Part shown: positions 16,021-24,382 of the stretch, piece after piece
How the letters are laid out: every line of letters starts with the position of its first letter
Numbering within the stretch: the first letter of the stretch is position 1
Assembly: GCF_014699055.1 (NCBI RefSeq)
Contig: NZ_JACXAC010000002.1
Coordinates: 558,001-622,000, forward strand
From: Hymenobacter armeniacus
GTDB lineage: Bacteria > Bacteroidota > Bacteroidia > Cytophagales > Hymenobacteraceae
DNA: 64,000 nt
Direction: 5' to 3'
Program-made: the position numbers and the translations under genes
Notes under the pieces: generated by a model
What the model was told of the DNA's origin: nothing
Database searches by the model: none
What the model saw: only the letters and a program-made list of their open reading frames with translations

Positions 16021-16062
16021 GCACGGTGTAGAGACGCAATATTTTGCGTCTCTACACCGTGC
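16021..16062. repeat. Palindromic repeat, family A copy 2 (single hairpin)
   Basis: A perfect 19-base inverted repeat with a four-base loop (TATT), core GTAGAGACGCAA. It is one arm of the larger family A element standing alone. It lies between the convergent fabI and the 16068 gene, six bases from the latter's stop codon, and may help terminate that transcript. Confidence 0.9.
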
Positions 16063-16067
16063 TGGTT

Positions 16068-16982
16068 TTAATAGAATAAGCGGTTCAGCAACAGCGAAAC
16101 TTCGGTGTAGCTGCGCAGCTGGTTCAGTGCCACGCCGGCTTGCAGATTGTGCGGGAGGCCGTGCAGCAGGCGGCCTTGCCACTGCCAGGCGTCGGGCCAG
16201 CGGGTGGCCTGGGCACTCACGTACACGTTGAATGGCTCAGGCAGGGCGTTGAATTGCAGGCCGGCCGTGTAGCCGTAGCCCGAACGTTGGGCGGCCACTT
16301 CGTCTTGGATTGAGCGCCACTCGGCATAGCCGGCTCCTAGCAGAAACGTGGGCAGGCGCCTGCCTCCGATGAAGCCGGCGTTGAGGCCCAGCGTGGCCGT
16401 GTAGCTGTCGAAGGCGGTGTTGGCGCCGGGGGCTCGTAGCCGCTGGTAGTCCAGCGTTTCGGTGATATTGAGCGAGTGAAAGCGGTGGATGGCCGGCAGG
16501 CCGAGGCCAAGGTGGAGGGCGTGGTTGCGGGCAAAGTTGGTTTGGTAGCTGACGGATGGCGCGAGCGGCTGCCGGAACAGCCGGGGACCATAGAGCCTCA
16601 AGGTGCCGCCGAAAGGCGCGTAGTGCATGCCGCTGAACACGCCGACTTCAGCACGAGGCGGCCCGAAACGGCAGACGGGTAAAGGCTTCGGGTCGACCAC
16701 CAGCCTAATGATAGAATTGCTGCCCGCGGCTACGCGCAGCCGCTGGGTGAGGTAGCCGATTGAGGAAACGGTAAGCGCCACGCTGTCGGGCTGGTTGGGC
16801 ACCGTGAACGAAAAGTAGCCGTGCACATCGGACGACACACCGTTGGCGGTACCGCTTTGGAGCACAGTCACGCCGGGTAGTCCTTCATCAGATTTGGCGT
16901 CCACCACGCGGCCGGAAACGGTGGCTTGGGCAAAGGCTGCGGAAGAAAACAGGCAGGCGCAGAGCAGTAGGAGTAATCGCAT
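16068..16982 (-). CDS. Outer-membrane protein with N-terminal carboxypeptidase-regulatory-like domain
   Basis: A 304-residue exported protein. The start MRLLLLLCACLFSSAAFAQ gives a signal peptide; upstream codons in the same frame look non-coding. Residues about 20-105 form a carboxypeptidase-D regulatory-like beta-sandwich (VSGRVVDAKSDEGLPGVTVL, YFSFTVPNQPDSVALTVSSIGY), the same domain that precedes SusC barrels. The rest alternates short aromatic-rich strands (YTATLGLNAGFIGGRR, GYGYTAGLQFNALPE) and ends in Phe-Tyr, which suits a small outer-membrane beta-barrel. It has no TonB plug. The role is unknown; the neighbouring pectinesterase genes are divergent. Confidence 0.75.
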   Translation of the reverse strand: MRLLLLLCACLFSSAAFAQATVSGRVVDAKSDEGLPGVTVLQSGTANGVSSDVHGYFSFTVPNQPDSVALTVSSIGYLTQRLRVAAGSNSIIRLVVDPKPLPVCRFGPPRAEVGVFSGMHYAPFGGTLRLYGPRLFRQPLAPSVSYQTNFARNHALHLGLGLPAIHRFHSLNITETLDYQRLRAPGANTAFDSYTATLGLNAGFIGGRRLPTFLLGAGYAEWRSIQDEVAAQRSGYGYTAGLQFNALPEPFNVYVSAQATRWPDAWQWQGRLLHGLPHNLQAGVALNQLRSYTEVSLLLNRLFY

Positions 16983-17116
16983 AAAGGCAGCTTGAGGTAG
17001 TGAAACATCTTTTTGATGCAGCCCACAACCCAATTGCACACCGGGGAAGAAGAAAACGCCGCGTTCGGCCGGCAACGATTGCGCAAAAAACCGGCGGTTT
17101 CGGGCGCGGCGCCTGC

Positions 17117-17124
17117 TAGGTTTG
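17117..17124 (+). promoter_or_regulatory. -7 box (TAGGTTTG) of the pectinesterase pair
   Basis: Exact TAnnTTTG match ending 22 bases before the first pectinesterase ATG. No clear TTTG stands 20 bases upstream. Confidence 0.5.
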
Positions 17125-17146
17125 CGGCTCCAACTTCCGCATTTCC

Positions 17147-18094
17147 ATGAGGTATTTCCTGTTGTTGCTGCTGAGCAGCCTTTCGCTGGGCCGGGCGTTC
17201 GGCTATGATTTTGTGGTGGCCCAGGACGGCTCCGGCCGGTTCCGCACGGTGCAGGAGGCCTTCAACGCCGTGCCCGACTTCCGGAAGAAAGTCACCACCA
17301 TTTTAATCAAAAAAGGCATTTACAAGGAGAAGCTGATTCTGGCCGGCTCCAAGCAATTCGTTCACCTCATTGGCGAAGACCGGGACCGCACCATTCTGAC
17401 CTACGACGACTACAACCAGAAGAAAAACATCTTCGGCGAAGACAAAGGCACGTCGGGCTCGGCGAGCTGCTACATCTACGGCGGCGACTTTTCGGCCGAG
17501 AACCTGACGTTTCAGAACTCGTCGGGGCCGGTGGGGCAGGCCGTGGCCATGTGGGTTGATAGCGACAAAGCGTCGTTTGTGAACTGCCGCTTTCTGGGCT
17601 TTCAGGACACGCTGTACACGTATGGGCGCGGCAGCCGGCAGTTTTACAAGGGTTGCTACATCGAAGGCACGGTGGATTTCATCTTCGGCTCCAGCACGGC
17701 ATGGTTCGAGGACTGCGAGATTTTCTGCAAGAAGGGCGGCTTCGTTACGGCGGCTTCTACGCCCGACACGGCCCGGTTTGGCTACGTGTTCAGCCGCTGC
17801 CGCATAGGGGGCGACGCGCCCGCGGGCAGCTTCGGGCTGGGCCGGCCCTGGCGGCCCTACGCCAAAACCGTGTACCTCAACTGCGAGCTGAGCGCCGTGA
17901 TTCGGCCAGCCGGCTGGGACGCGTGGGATAAAGAATCGAACAAGAAAACGGCCTACTACGCCGAGTACCAAAGCCGCGGCCCCGGCGCGGCGCCCGACAA
18001 GCGCGCGCCGTGGTCGCACCAGCTCACCGAGGCCGAGGCTCGGCTCTACACCCGCGACACCGTGCTGCACGGCTGGAACCCCGAAGCCAAATAA
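17147..18094 (+). CDS. Pectin methylesterase (CE8), copy 1
   Basis: A 315-residue secreted carbohydrate esterase that removes methyl esters from homogalacturonan. Signal peptide MRYFLLLLLSSLSLGRAFG, then the beta-helix domain opening DFVVAQDGSGRFRTVQEAF. CE8 active-site blocks are all present: GQAVAMWVDSDK, GFQDTLYTYG (Asp), GTVDFIFGSSTAWFEDC (Asp nucleophile) and GLGRPWRPYAKTVYLN (Arg, Trp). No pectate lyase or galacturonidase is adjacent. The gene is followed 12 bases later by a second CE8 gene with the same architecture. Confidence 0.94.
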   Translation: MRYFLLLLLSSLSLGRAFGYDFVVAQDGSGRFRTVQEAFNAVPDFRKKVTTILIKKGIYKEKLILAGSKQFVHLIGEDRDRTILTYDDYNQKKNIFGEDKGTSGSASCYIYGGDFSAENLTFQNSSGPVGQAVAMWVDSDKASFVNCRFLGFQDTLYTYGRGSRQFYKGCYIEGTVDFIFGSSTAWFEDCEIFCKKGGFVTAASTPDTARFGYVFSRCRIGGDAPAGSFGLGRPWRPYAKTVYLNCELSAVIRPAGWDAWDKESNKKTAYYAEYQSRGPGAAPDKRAPWSHQLTEAEARLYTRDTVLHGWNPEAK

Positions 18095-18106
18095 CCTACA
18101 CCCCAA

Positions 18107-19066
18107 ATGAAATTGCTGACCCTGGCCGCCGCGCTGCTCACCTGCTCCGCACACGCCCAAACCTCTCCCAAAACCGGCCCCATCACCGTGGCGCAAGATG
18201 GCACCGGCACCTACCGCACCGTGCAGGAAGCCGTAGACGCGGCGCCCAACCAGTCGCCGACTACCGTCACCATCCGCATCAAGAAGGGCACCTACCGCGA
18301 AAAGCTGGTGGTGCCCGCCGCCAAAACCCACCTGCGGCTGGTGGGCGACGACGCGGCGACCACCGTCATCACGTTCAACGACCACACGGGCGACGCGGCC
18401 GGGCACAACACCCAAACCTCGCACTCGGTGCTGGTGCAGGCGCCCGACTTCGCGGCCGAAAACTTGACCTTCGCGAACGACGCGGGCTACACCGCCGGCC
18501 AGGCCGTGGCCCTGCACGTGGAAGGCGACCGGGCCACCTTCCGCCGCTGCCGCATGGTGGGCAACCAAGACGTGCTGCTGCTGGCCACGGGCGGCACCCG
18601 CCAGTACTTCAAGGACTGCTACATCGAAGGCACCACCGACTTTATTTTCGGCGCCAGCACGGCCGTGTTCGACCATTGCACCATCAGGAGCAAGAAAAAC
18701 TCGTTTATCACGGCGGCGTCCACGCCGGCCGGGCAGGCGTTTGGCTTCGTGTTCATGAAGTGCAAGCTGACCGCCGACACCGCGTTGGCCAAAAAGGTGA
18801 ACCTGGGCCGGCCCTGGCGCCCTAATGCCAAGGTGGTGTACCTCAACACCGCCATGGGCGCCCACATTACGCCCACCGCCTGGGACAACTGGAAAAACCC
18901 CGAAAACGAAAAGACGGCCTATTTCGCCGAGTACAAATCGACCGGCCCGGGCGCTAACCCGAAAGCGCGGGTGGCGTGGTCGCACCAGCTCACCGCGGCA
19001 GAGGCCAAGCAGTACACGCTCAAAGCCATTTTCGCGGCTGGTGCGCCGTGGGTGCCGGTGCGGTAG
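18107..19066 (+). CDS. Pectin methylesterase (CE8), copy 2
   Basis: A 319-residue secreted CE8 enzyme, tandem paralogue of the preceding gene, with signal peptide MKLLTLAAALLTCSAHAQ. Active-site blocks are GQAVALHVEGDR, GNQDVLLLATGG (TLY replaced by VLL), GTTDFIFGASTAVFDHC and NLGRPWRPNAKVVYLN. The catalytic Asp, Arg and Trp are kept. Divergence in the TLY block and in the DHT loop (FNDHTGDAAGHNTQTSHSV) suggests different substrate preference from copy 1. The two genes are 12 bases apart and are probably one transcript. Confidence 0.94.
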   Translation: MKLLTLAAALLTCSAHAQTSPKTGPITVAQDGTGTYRTVQEAVDAAPNQSPTTVTIRIKKGTYREKLVVPAAKTHLRLVGDDAATTVITFNDHTGDAAGHNTQTSHSVLVQAPDFAAENLTFANDAGYTAGQAVALHVEGDRATFRRCRMVGNQDVLLLATGGTRQYFKDCYIEGTTDFIFGASTAVFDHCTIRSKKNSFITAASTPAGQAFGFVFMKCKLTADTALAKKVNLGRPWRPNAKVVYLNTAMGAHITPTAWDNWKNPENEKTAYFAEYKSTGPGANPKARVAWSHQLTAAEAKQYTLKAIFAAGAPWVPVR

Positions 19067-19081
19067 TTGGGTAATGAAAAA

Positions 19082-19118
19082 AGAACGTCATGCAGCGCAC
19101 AATGAAGCATGACGTTCT
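19082..19118. repeat. Palindromic repeat, family B copy 4 (short)
   Basis: Perfect 12-base arms AGAACGTCATGC / GCATGACGTTCT (19082-19093 and 19107-19118) with a 13-base loop. It lies between convergent genes. Confidence 0.85.
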
Positions 19119-19134
19119 GTTCTTTTGCTTCTAC

Positions 19135-20073
19135 TCAATACCCCTTGCTCAGCTCCACCAAATTCACCAGAGGCTGGCTGGTGCGCAGCCGCTGCAGGTT
19201 TTCGAGCAATACGTCGACTTTGCTTTCGTCTTCGAGGGCCTGTCCGCCGCCGGTGTGCTGGGTGAGCAGCACGTTGGGCAAGTGCCAGAGCGGGTTGTCG
19301 GCGGGCAGGGGCTCGATGGCCGTCACGTCGAGCACGGCGCCGCCGAGGTAGCCGGCTTGCAGCAGGCGCAACAGGGCGGGCTCGTCGGTGGTGTTGCCGC
19401 GGCCCACGCTGGCGTAGATGCTGCCCGGGCGCATGGCCTCAATCAACTCGGCCGAGAAAAAGCCCACGGCGCTGCCGGGCAGGGTGTTGATGACGATGTC
19501 GGTATCGGGCAGCACCGCTTGCAACTCTTCCTTGGTGTGCAACTGGGCCGAGGGGTCGGTGCGGGCCAGCAGCTGCACCTGGCACTCGAAGCCGCTGAGC
19601 TGCTGGCGCACGGCCACGCCAATGGCGCCGGCGCCCAGCACCACCACGCGCTTGCCGCGCAGCAGGCCGGCGCGGTTGCGCACAAAAGCGCCGCCCACCC
19701 ATTTCCGCTGCGCTTGCAGCACGGCCAGCTCCGGCAGGTGGCGGTAGAGGGCCAGCAGGCCGCCCACCATGGTTTCGGCGCAGGGCCAGGCAAAGAAGTC
19801 GCCCATGTTGGCCACCGGAATGGACAGCTGCACCTGCCGGTAGCGCTCGAACCCGGCCGAGTCGATTTGCCAGAACTGCAGCTGGGGCGGGGCCCCGGCC
19901 GCAAACCAGGCCGGTGGCGGGTTGCCCATCAGCAAGTCAGCTTCCTGAAAAGCCGGAAACTGCTGCTCGGTGGGCAGGTCGTTGCAGAAAATGATTTCCA
20001 GGTCGGAGGGGGCCAACCGTTGCAGGTGCCCGCGCGCCGAAGCACTCAGCGGAGAAAAAACAAAAAGACGCAT
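19135..20073 (-). CDS. D-2-hydroxyacid dehydrogenase (NAD-dependent)
   Basis: A 312-residue cytosolic oxidoreductase of the D-isomer-specific 2-hydroxyacid dehydrogenase family, interconverting a 2-hydroxy acid and a 2-keto acid. The start MRLFVFSPLSASARG was preferred over an in-frame upstream extension. The Rossmann domain has GKRVVVLGAGAIGVAVRQQL; catalytic residues appear in YASVGRGNTTDE (Arg), DVTAIEPLPADNPLW (Glu) and LTQHTGGGQA (His). The N-terminal substrate domain is short and divergent, so the substrate (glyoxylate, hydroxypyruvate or another) cannot be named. It lies convergent to the pectinesterases. Confidence 0.88.
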   Translation of the reverse strand: MRLFVFSPLSASARGHLQRLAPSDLEIIFCNDLPTEQQFPAFQEADLLMGNPPPAWFAAGAPPQLQFWQIDSAGFERYRQVQLSIPVANMGDFFAWPCAETMVGGLLALYRHLPELAVLQAQRKWVGGAFVRNRAGLLRGKRVVVLGAGAIGVAVRQQLSGFECQVQLLARTDPSAQLHTKEELQAVLPDTDIVINTLPGSAVGFFSAELIEAMRPGSIYASVGRGNTTDEPALLRLLQAGYLGGAVLDVTAIEPLPADNPLWHLPNVLLTQHTGGGQALEDESKVDVLLENLQRLRTSQPLVNLVELSKGY

Positions 20074-20165
20074 GCAGGAGCCGCGCAAGACGCGGCAAAA
20101 TTGGGGGAACGCCCAAAACGTGAGCGGGCCGGCAAAGTTGCTGAGCAAATGGCGTACGTTTCATG

Positions 20166-20222
20166 AAGCCGGTCGACTCGTAGCGCGGGCTCGGTGGTCC
20201 GCGTTACAAGTCAACCGGCTCC
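20166..20222. repeat. Imperfect inverted repeat, family H
   Basis: Nested imperfect arms: AGCCGGTCGACT pairs with AGTCAACCGGCT, and inside it GTAGCGCGG pairs with a CCGCGTTAC. It sits between two minus-strand genes and could act as the SDR gene's terminator, although no T run follows. Confidence 0.55.
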
Positions 20223-20231
20223 AGAACGCGG

Positions 20232-21035
20232 CTAGCGGGCGCTTTCGTCGCCGTCTACGGGCGCGCTTTGCTGGTGCACCTGGGCGGCCACCAGCGGGTC
20301 GGGCATCACTTTGCTGAAGCCCACCTGCACGTTGTTCATCACGCCGGCAATGATGCGGCTTTCGCCGTTCATCAGGGCTTTGTAGCCTTCTTTGGCCACT
20401 TCGGCGGGCTCCATGCCCTGGCCTTCGGCCACGTTTTTGGCCTGCGTCATGTGGGCTTTGTTGAAGAAATCCGTCTTCGTGATGCCGGGCAGCAGGTTGG
20501 TGATGGTCACGTTCGAGTCCTTGTTTTCTTCCTGGATGGATTCGACAAAGGAGTTCACAAACGCCTTGGTGCCGTGGTACACGGCCTGCAGCGGCCCAGG
20601 CAGCTCGCCGGCAATGCTGCCCACAAACAGGATTTTGCCCTCGTTGCGGGCCTTGAATTCCTGCAGGTAGAGCTTGGCAAACACCACGTAGGCGCCAATG
20701 TTGAGCTGAATGATGTCCAGCTCCCGGTTGATGTCGGTGGTGTCGAAGGTGCCGTATTGGCCCTGGCCGGCGTCGTTCACCAGCACGTCAATCTGCAGGC
20801 CTTTCTGCTTGATTTCGTTGTACACCTCAAACGGTGCGTCGCGCTTGAACAGGTCTTTGGCGATGGTCGTGACTTCGACGCCGAATTGCTGGCGCAGCTC
20901 CGAGGCGGCCTGGTTGAGCAAGTCGGGCTCGAGGGCCACGAGCACGAGGTTGAATTTGTCTTGCGCGAAGCAGGTGGCCAGCTCGCGGCCAATGCCGCTG
21001 CTGGCGCCGGTGATGAGGGCGGTTTGGGTTGCCAT
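20232..21035 (-). CDS. SDR family oxidoreductase
   Basis: A 267-residue classical short-chain dehydrogenase. The cofactor motif is TALITGASSGIGREL (TGxxxGxG), followed by DVLVNDAG (NNAG-like), the catalytic Ser in FVGSIAGELPG and YHGTK (Tyr-x-x-x-Lys). The C-terminal part after residue 200 carries QVGFSKVMPDPLVAAQVHQQ. Such SDRs of the DltE/YbbO type are often broad-substrate reductases; I cannot name a substrate. The gene stands alone on the minus strand. Confidence 0.9.
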   Translation of the reverse strand: MATQTALITGASSGIGRELATCFAQDKFNLVLVALEPDLLNQAASELRQQFGVEVTTIAKDLFKRDAPFEVYNEIKQKGLQIDVLVNDAGQGQYGTFDTTDINRELDIIQLNIGAYVVFAKLYLQEFKARNEGKILFVGSIAGELPGPLQAVYHGTKAFVNSFVESIQEENKDSNVTITNLLPGITKTDFFNKAHMTQAKNVAEGQGMEPAEVAKEGYKALMNGESRIIAGVMNNVQVGFSKVMPDPLVAAQVHQQSAPVDGDESAR

Positions 21036-21120
21036 AAAATGTGGAAAGGTTAGGAGGAAAGGAGTGTTTCCTAACGAGTCCGGTTTGGCAGAGGTTACCG
21101 CCGGAAGTGCCGCGGCGTGG

Positions 21121-21471
21121 CTACAGAGCCTCTAATTGCTGCTGCGCCTTGCGCGGCAGCTTGGCCCGCACGGTGCGGTAGGAGTGCCGGAGGTAGCGCT
21201 CCCACTGCGCGGGGCCGAGGCGGGCAATGTTGTCAATCGTGACCCAGCCGTAGCGGCCCAGGTGCTTGTTGGGGCTGAAGCCGGGGCTTTCGAGCAGGGT
21301 TTCCAGTTCCTCGGGCGGGGCGATGAAAGAGGCGGTTGACGGGACTTCATCGGGTGAGGTGCCGAGGTACATTTTGCCGCCCACGCTGAAGCACAGGTGC
21401 ACGCCCCATTTCAGGTCCTCGGTGGTGCCGGGCAGGCGCAGGCAAAGGGCTTGCAGGTCTTCGATGGTCAT
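21121..21471 (-). CDS. MmcQ/YjbR family protein
   Basis: A 116-residue protein with the double-wing YjbR fold. Recognisable blocks are LCLRLPGTTEDLKWGVHLCF, VGGKMYLGTSPDE, NKHLGRYGWVTID and a C-terminal RYLRHSYRTVRAKLPRK. Members bind DNA weakly in some reports, but no physiological role is established. The start ATG is unambiguous. The upstream 340 bases are AT-rich and contain a small membrane-protein gene. Confidence 0.9.
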   Translation of the reverse strand: MTIEDLQALCLRLPGTTEDLKWGVHLCFSVGGKMYLGTSPDEVPSTASFIAPPEELETLLESPGFSPNKHLGRYGWVTIDNIARLGPAQWERYLRHSYRTVRAKLPRKAQQQLEAL

Positions 21472-21530
21472 AAAATAATTAGCCGAGCAAATCGCTGAAG
21501 TATCAGATTAAACGGATGAGATAATTTAAA

Positions 21531-21767
21531 CTAAAATTGACTTGAAATTATAATTGAAGCCCAGATGCCCACAGGTATAAGCACTGGTAATACACTTAAT
21601 AGGGTCTTTGAGCGGGCGTCTAATTCAGAAGACCAGAGCAAACTTTGCCCGAGTAATATTATTGGAATTGCAAAAAGCCAGAAGTATGGATTAACAGCCA
21701 TTAAACTCCCAATTATAATGAGAACTGAGCCGCTGATGTGCTTTCTATTTCGTTTGCTCGATTCCAT
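21531..21767 (-). CDS. Small two-helix membrane protein in an AT-rich island
   Basis: A 78-residue protein starting MESSKRNRKHISG, with a GTG 12 bases upstream as an alternative. It has a basic N-terminus and two strongly hydrophobic segments (SVLIIIGSLMAV...FAIPIILLG, and LLSVLPVLIPVGIWASIIIS) separated by a charged loop SSELDARSK. The coding region has far lower GC than its neighbours and different codon use, which suggests recent acquisition. I do not recognise a family. The long open frame despite AT-richness, and a plausible membrane topology, support it as a gene. Confidence 0.55.
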   Translation of the reverse strand: MESSKRNRKHISGSVLIIIGSLMAVNPYFWLFAIPIILLGQSLLWSSELDARSKTLLSVLPVLIPVGIWASIIISSQF

Positions 21768-21815
21768 TATAAGAGGCACTTATTACAACCTCACTCAAAG
21801 CTAACAAATACCCTA

Positions 21816-23627
21816 TCACGAAGCCGTATCCAGCACCTCGTCCCCGTCATCGGCCATCGTCTTCGCCAGTTTCTCAATATTTAAACTCCGGGCGGATGCG
21901 TCAAAAATTTCGCGGTAAGTGCCGTGGCGGGCGTAGAGTTCGTCGTGGGTGCCGCTTTCCACGAGGCGGCCTTTTTTCATGACGTGGATGCAGTCCGAAT
22001 CCACGATTTGGGCGAGGCTGTGGGAGATGATGACCACCGTGCGGCCCTGCTTGATGGCGTCGAGCGAGTTTTTGATTTGCTCGGTGGCGATGGCGTCGAG
22101 GCTGGCGGTGGGCTCGTCGAGGAAGATGATGGGCGGGTTTTTAAGGAAAAGCCGGGCGATGGCGATGCGCTGCTGCTGGCCGCCGCTGAGCTGCTGGGCA
22201 TCGGACTGGTACTGGCGGGGCAGGTCCAGAATCTGGTCGTGTAGGTATGCTTGCTTGGCGGCGGCTTCGATTTGGGCCTGGGTGGAGGTGAAGTCGCCGT
22301 AGCGGATGTTTTCTTCGATGGTGCCCTTGAAAATGTGGTTTTTCTGGAGGACCAGGCCGATGCGCTGGCGCAGGGCGTGGGTATCGTAGTCGGCCAGGGG
22401 GCGGCCGTCGAGCAGCATTTTGCCGGAGTCGGGGGCGTAGAACTTGCAGAGCAGGTTGATGATGGTGCTTTTGCCGGCGCCGCTGAGGCCGACGAGGGCG
22501 GTGGTTTTGCCTTCCTCGATGGTGAGGCAGACGTCGTGCAGGGCCTGGGTGCCGCTGGGGTAGGTGAAATCGACGTTGCAGATTTCGAAGGTGCCGCGCA
22601 CGTCGGCCGGCTGCAGGGGGCCGGTTTCTTCGATGGCCGCGTCGGCGTCGAGGATGGCGAAGAAGCCTTCGGAGTAGGTGAGGGCCTCGTTCATCTCGTC
22701 GTAGATGCGGTGGAGCTGCCGGATGGGCGCCGACACGTTGTTGAAGAGCAAGATGTGGAACATGATGGCGCCAATGGAAATCTGGCGGTCGAGCACAAGG
22801 TAGGCGGTGAGGACGATGATGACGACCACGCCAATCTGCTCGACGAAGGTTTTGAGGCCGTCGTAGCGGAAGTTGGTTTTGCGCGTCACCAGCTGGGCGT
22901 TCACCAGCTTTTGCTGGGTGTCGGCCTGCTTGTTGGCCTCAAAGGCTTCGCGCACGAAGCTTTTGATGACCACAATCGAGTCGATGATGCTGATGAGGCC
23001 GTGGTTTTTCTCCTCGCGCAGCTTTTGCAGGCCGCGGCGCACGCCTTGCAGCCGGTCGGCCTGCCGGAAGCTCAGCCAGAAATACACCGGCAGGATGGCC
23101 AGCGCCACCGTTCCCACCCATTTGTTGGCCACGAACATCACCACCAAGGCCACAATGGCGTTGGCAAACAGCGGCAGGATGTCGATGAAGAAGTTTTGCA
23201 CCAGCTTCATGAGGCTCTCCACGCCGCGGTCGATGCGGGTCTGGAGCTTGCCGGTCTGGTTGCCCTCGTCGGAGAAAAAGCCCAGCTCGTAGCTCAGAAT
23301 CCGGCCCACGGCCGTCTGCGACAACGTGCTCGACACGTTGATGCGGATTTTCTCGCCGTAGTATTTCTGTCCGAAGGTGATGAAGGTGTTGATGACCTCC
23401 TTGCCCAGCAAGATGCCGCTCACCCAGGCCAGCATGGGCCAGCCGGCGGCCAGCGCCTCGTGCCGGTCGAGCAGGCCCTGCACGTTGTCGACGATGTAGC
23501 GCAGCACAAAGGGGTTGACCTGCGCGGCCAGCGAGCCCACCAGCGTGAGCAGCAGCGTGGCAATGACCAGCGGCCGGTAGGGCCGCACGAAGGGCAGCAG
23601 GCGTGTAATGATTTGCCAGAGACTCAT
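21816..23627 (-). CDS. ABC exporter, fused permease-ATPase (MsbA-like)
   Basis: A 603-residue half-transporter that works as a dimer at the inner membrane. Six transmembrane helices occupy about residues 15-310 (VIATLLLTLVGSLAAQ, IVALVVMFVANKW, VVIIVLTAYLVLD). The nucleotide-binding domain has Walker A VGLSGAGKST, Q-loop RIGLVLQKNHIF, signature LSGGQQQRIAIARLF, Walker B IIFLDEPTASLDA and H-loop VVIISHSLAQI. All are intact. The substrate could be lipid, drug or peptide; nothing nearby decides it. No partner half-transporter is adjacent, so a homodimer is expected. Confidence 0.94.
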   Translation of the reverse strand: MSLWQIITRLLPFVRPYRPLVIATLLLTLVGSLAAQVNPFVLRYIVDNVQGLLDRHEALAAGWPMLAWVSGILLGKEVINTFITFGQKYYGEKIRINVSSTLSQTAVGRILSYELGFFSDEGNQTGKLQTRIDRGVESLMKLVQNFFIDILPLFANAIVALVVMFVANKWVGTVALAILPVYFWLSFRQADRLQGVRRGLQKLREEKNHGLISIIDSIVVIKSFVREAFEANKQADTQQKLVNAQLVTRKTNFRYDGLKTFVEQIGVVVIIVLTAYLVLDRQISIGAIMFHILLFNNVSAPIRQLHRIYDEMNEALTYSEGFFAILDADAAIEETGPLQPADVRGTFEICNVDFTYPSGTQALHDVCLTIEEGKTTALVGLSGAGKSTIINLLCKFYAPDSGKMLLDGRPLADYDTHALRQRIGLVLQKNHIFKGTIEENIRYGDFTSTQAQIEAAAKQAYLHDQILDLPRQYQSDAQQLSGGQQQRIAIARLFLKNPPIIFLDEPTASLDAIATEQIKNSLDAIKQGRTVVIISHSLAQIVDSDCIHVMKKGRLVESGTHDELYARHGTYREIFDASARSLNIEKLAKTMADDGDEVLDTAS

Positions 23628-23766
23628 CTAATCGAGGAAGGAGTGGAGCCGGTTAGACGAGGGGGGCGGGGGTGGGGTTGTTTTGGTGGTTTGTCGACTA
23701 CCAAAGTGCGTTGGGCTTCCGTATACACGCGGCCATCCGGCTTCTCCTCATTGACGAGCCCGCTCC

Positions 23767-23774
23767 CATCTTTG
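23767..23774 (+). promoter_or_regulatory. Possible -7 box (CATCTTTG)
   Basis: One base off TAnnTTTG, ending four bases before the ATG at 23779. No convincing -33 box was found. Confidence 0.35.
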
Positions 23775-23778
23775 CACC

Positions 23779-24228
23779 ATGGATGCTACCTCCGCCACTA
23801 CTTCAGCCCAGTCCTCACAGTCAATGACATCCCTGACGCGGGGCGACGGCAGCGTGTACCTCACCGTAGAGCGCAACCGCGCCGAGAACTGGATACACGC
23901 TCGGTGGTACGGCCGGCAAACGCTGGGCTCGGTCATGGACGGGGGCCTGACTTACGTTGATATGCTGCGCCAGGAACCCTGCCCGAAGCTGCTGAATGAC
24001 CACCGCGACCTGGTGGGCGACTTTTCGGCCGCCAACGACTGGATTGAGCAGGTGTGGACGCCGCTCATTGTGAGCGCCGGGCTGCGCTACTTTGCCCAGG
24101 TGCTTTCGCCCGATATTTTTGGGCAACTGGCCATCGAAGACTTGCAGGTCCGCATCGGCGACCTGCTGCACATCCACTTATTCGACTCGCTCGAAAACGC
24201 CCAGCATTGGTTGCGCGGCCGGCCTTAG
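23779..24228 (+). CDS. Conserved hypothetical protein, paralogue of the 4506-4910 product
   Basis: A 149-residue soluble protein of unknown function. It aligns along its whole length with the 134-residue protein at 4506-4910, with a longer Ser/Thr-rich N-terminus (about 20 residues). Conserved positions are the VYLTVE strand, CPKLLNDHRDLVG, FSAANDWIEQVW, GLRYFAQVLSPDIFGQ and the closing QHWLRG. The pattern of a short strand, an NDxR loop and an invariant ANDWI helix suggests a small regulatory or ligand-binding domain of STAS/SpoIIAA type; this is an inference. It stands alone between the ABC exporter and the molybdenum hydroxylase. Confidence 0.75.
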   Translation: MDATSATTSAQSSQSMTSLTRGDGSVYLTVERNRAENWIHARWYGRQTLGSVMDGGLTYVDMLRQEPCPKLLNDHRDLVGDFSAANDWIEQVWTPLIVSAGLRYFAQVLSPDIFGQLAIEDLQVRIGDLLHIHLFDSLENAQHWLRGRP

Positions 24229-24382
24229 GTCCGCTGCGACCAGGCCCTCGCTCTGGCGCGGGTACGCTGCACGAAAGCCGCGCCAGCAGGATGGAAACCA
24301 CAGCTGAGCCCCGGGAGTGCTTTATTGGTGAAACGCCCACCTTTCCTCGCCGTAAAGTCAGGGCCTCTTCTGCCTGACTGCC

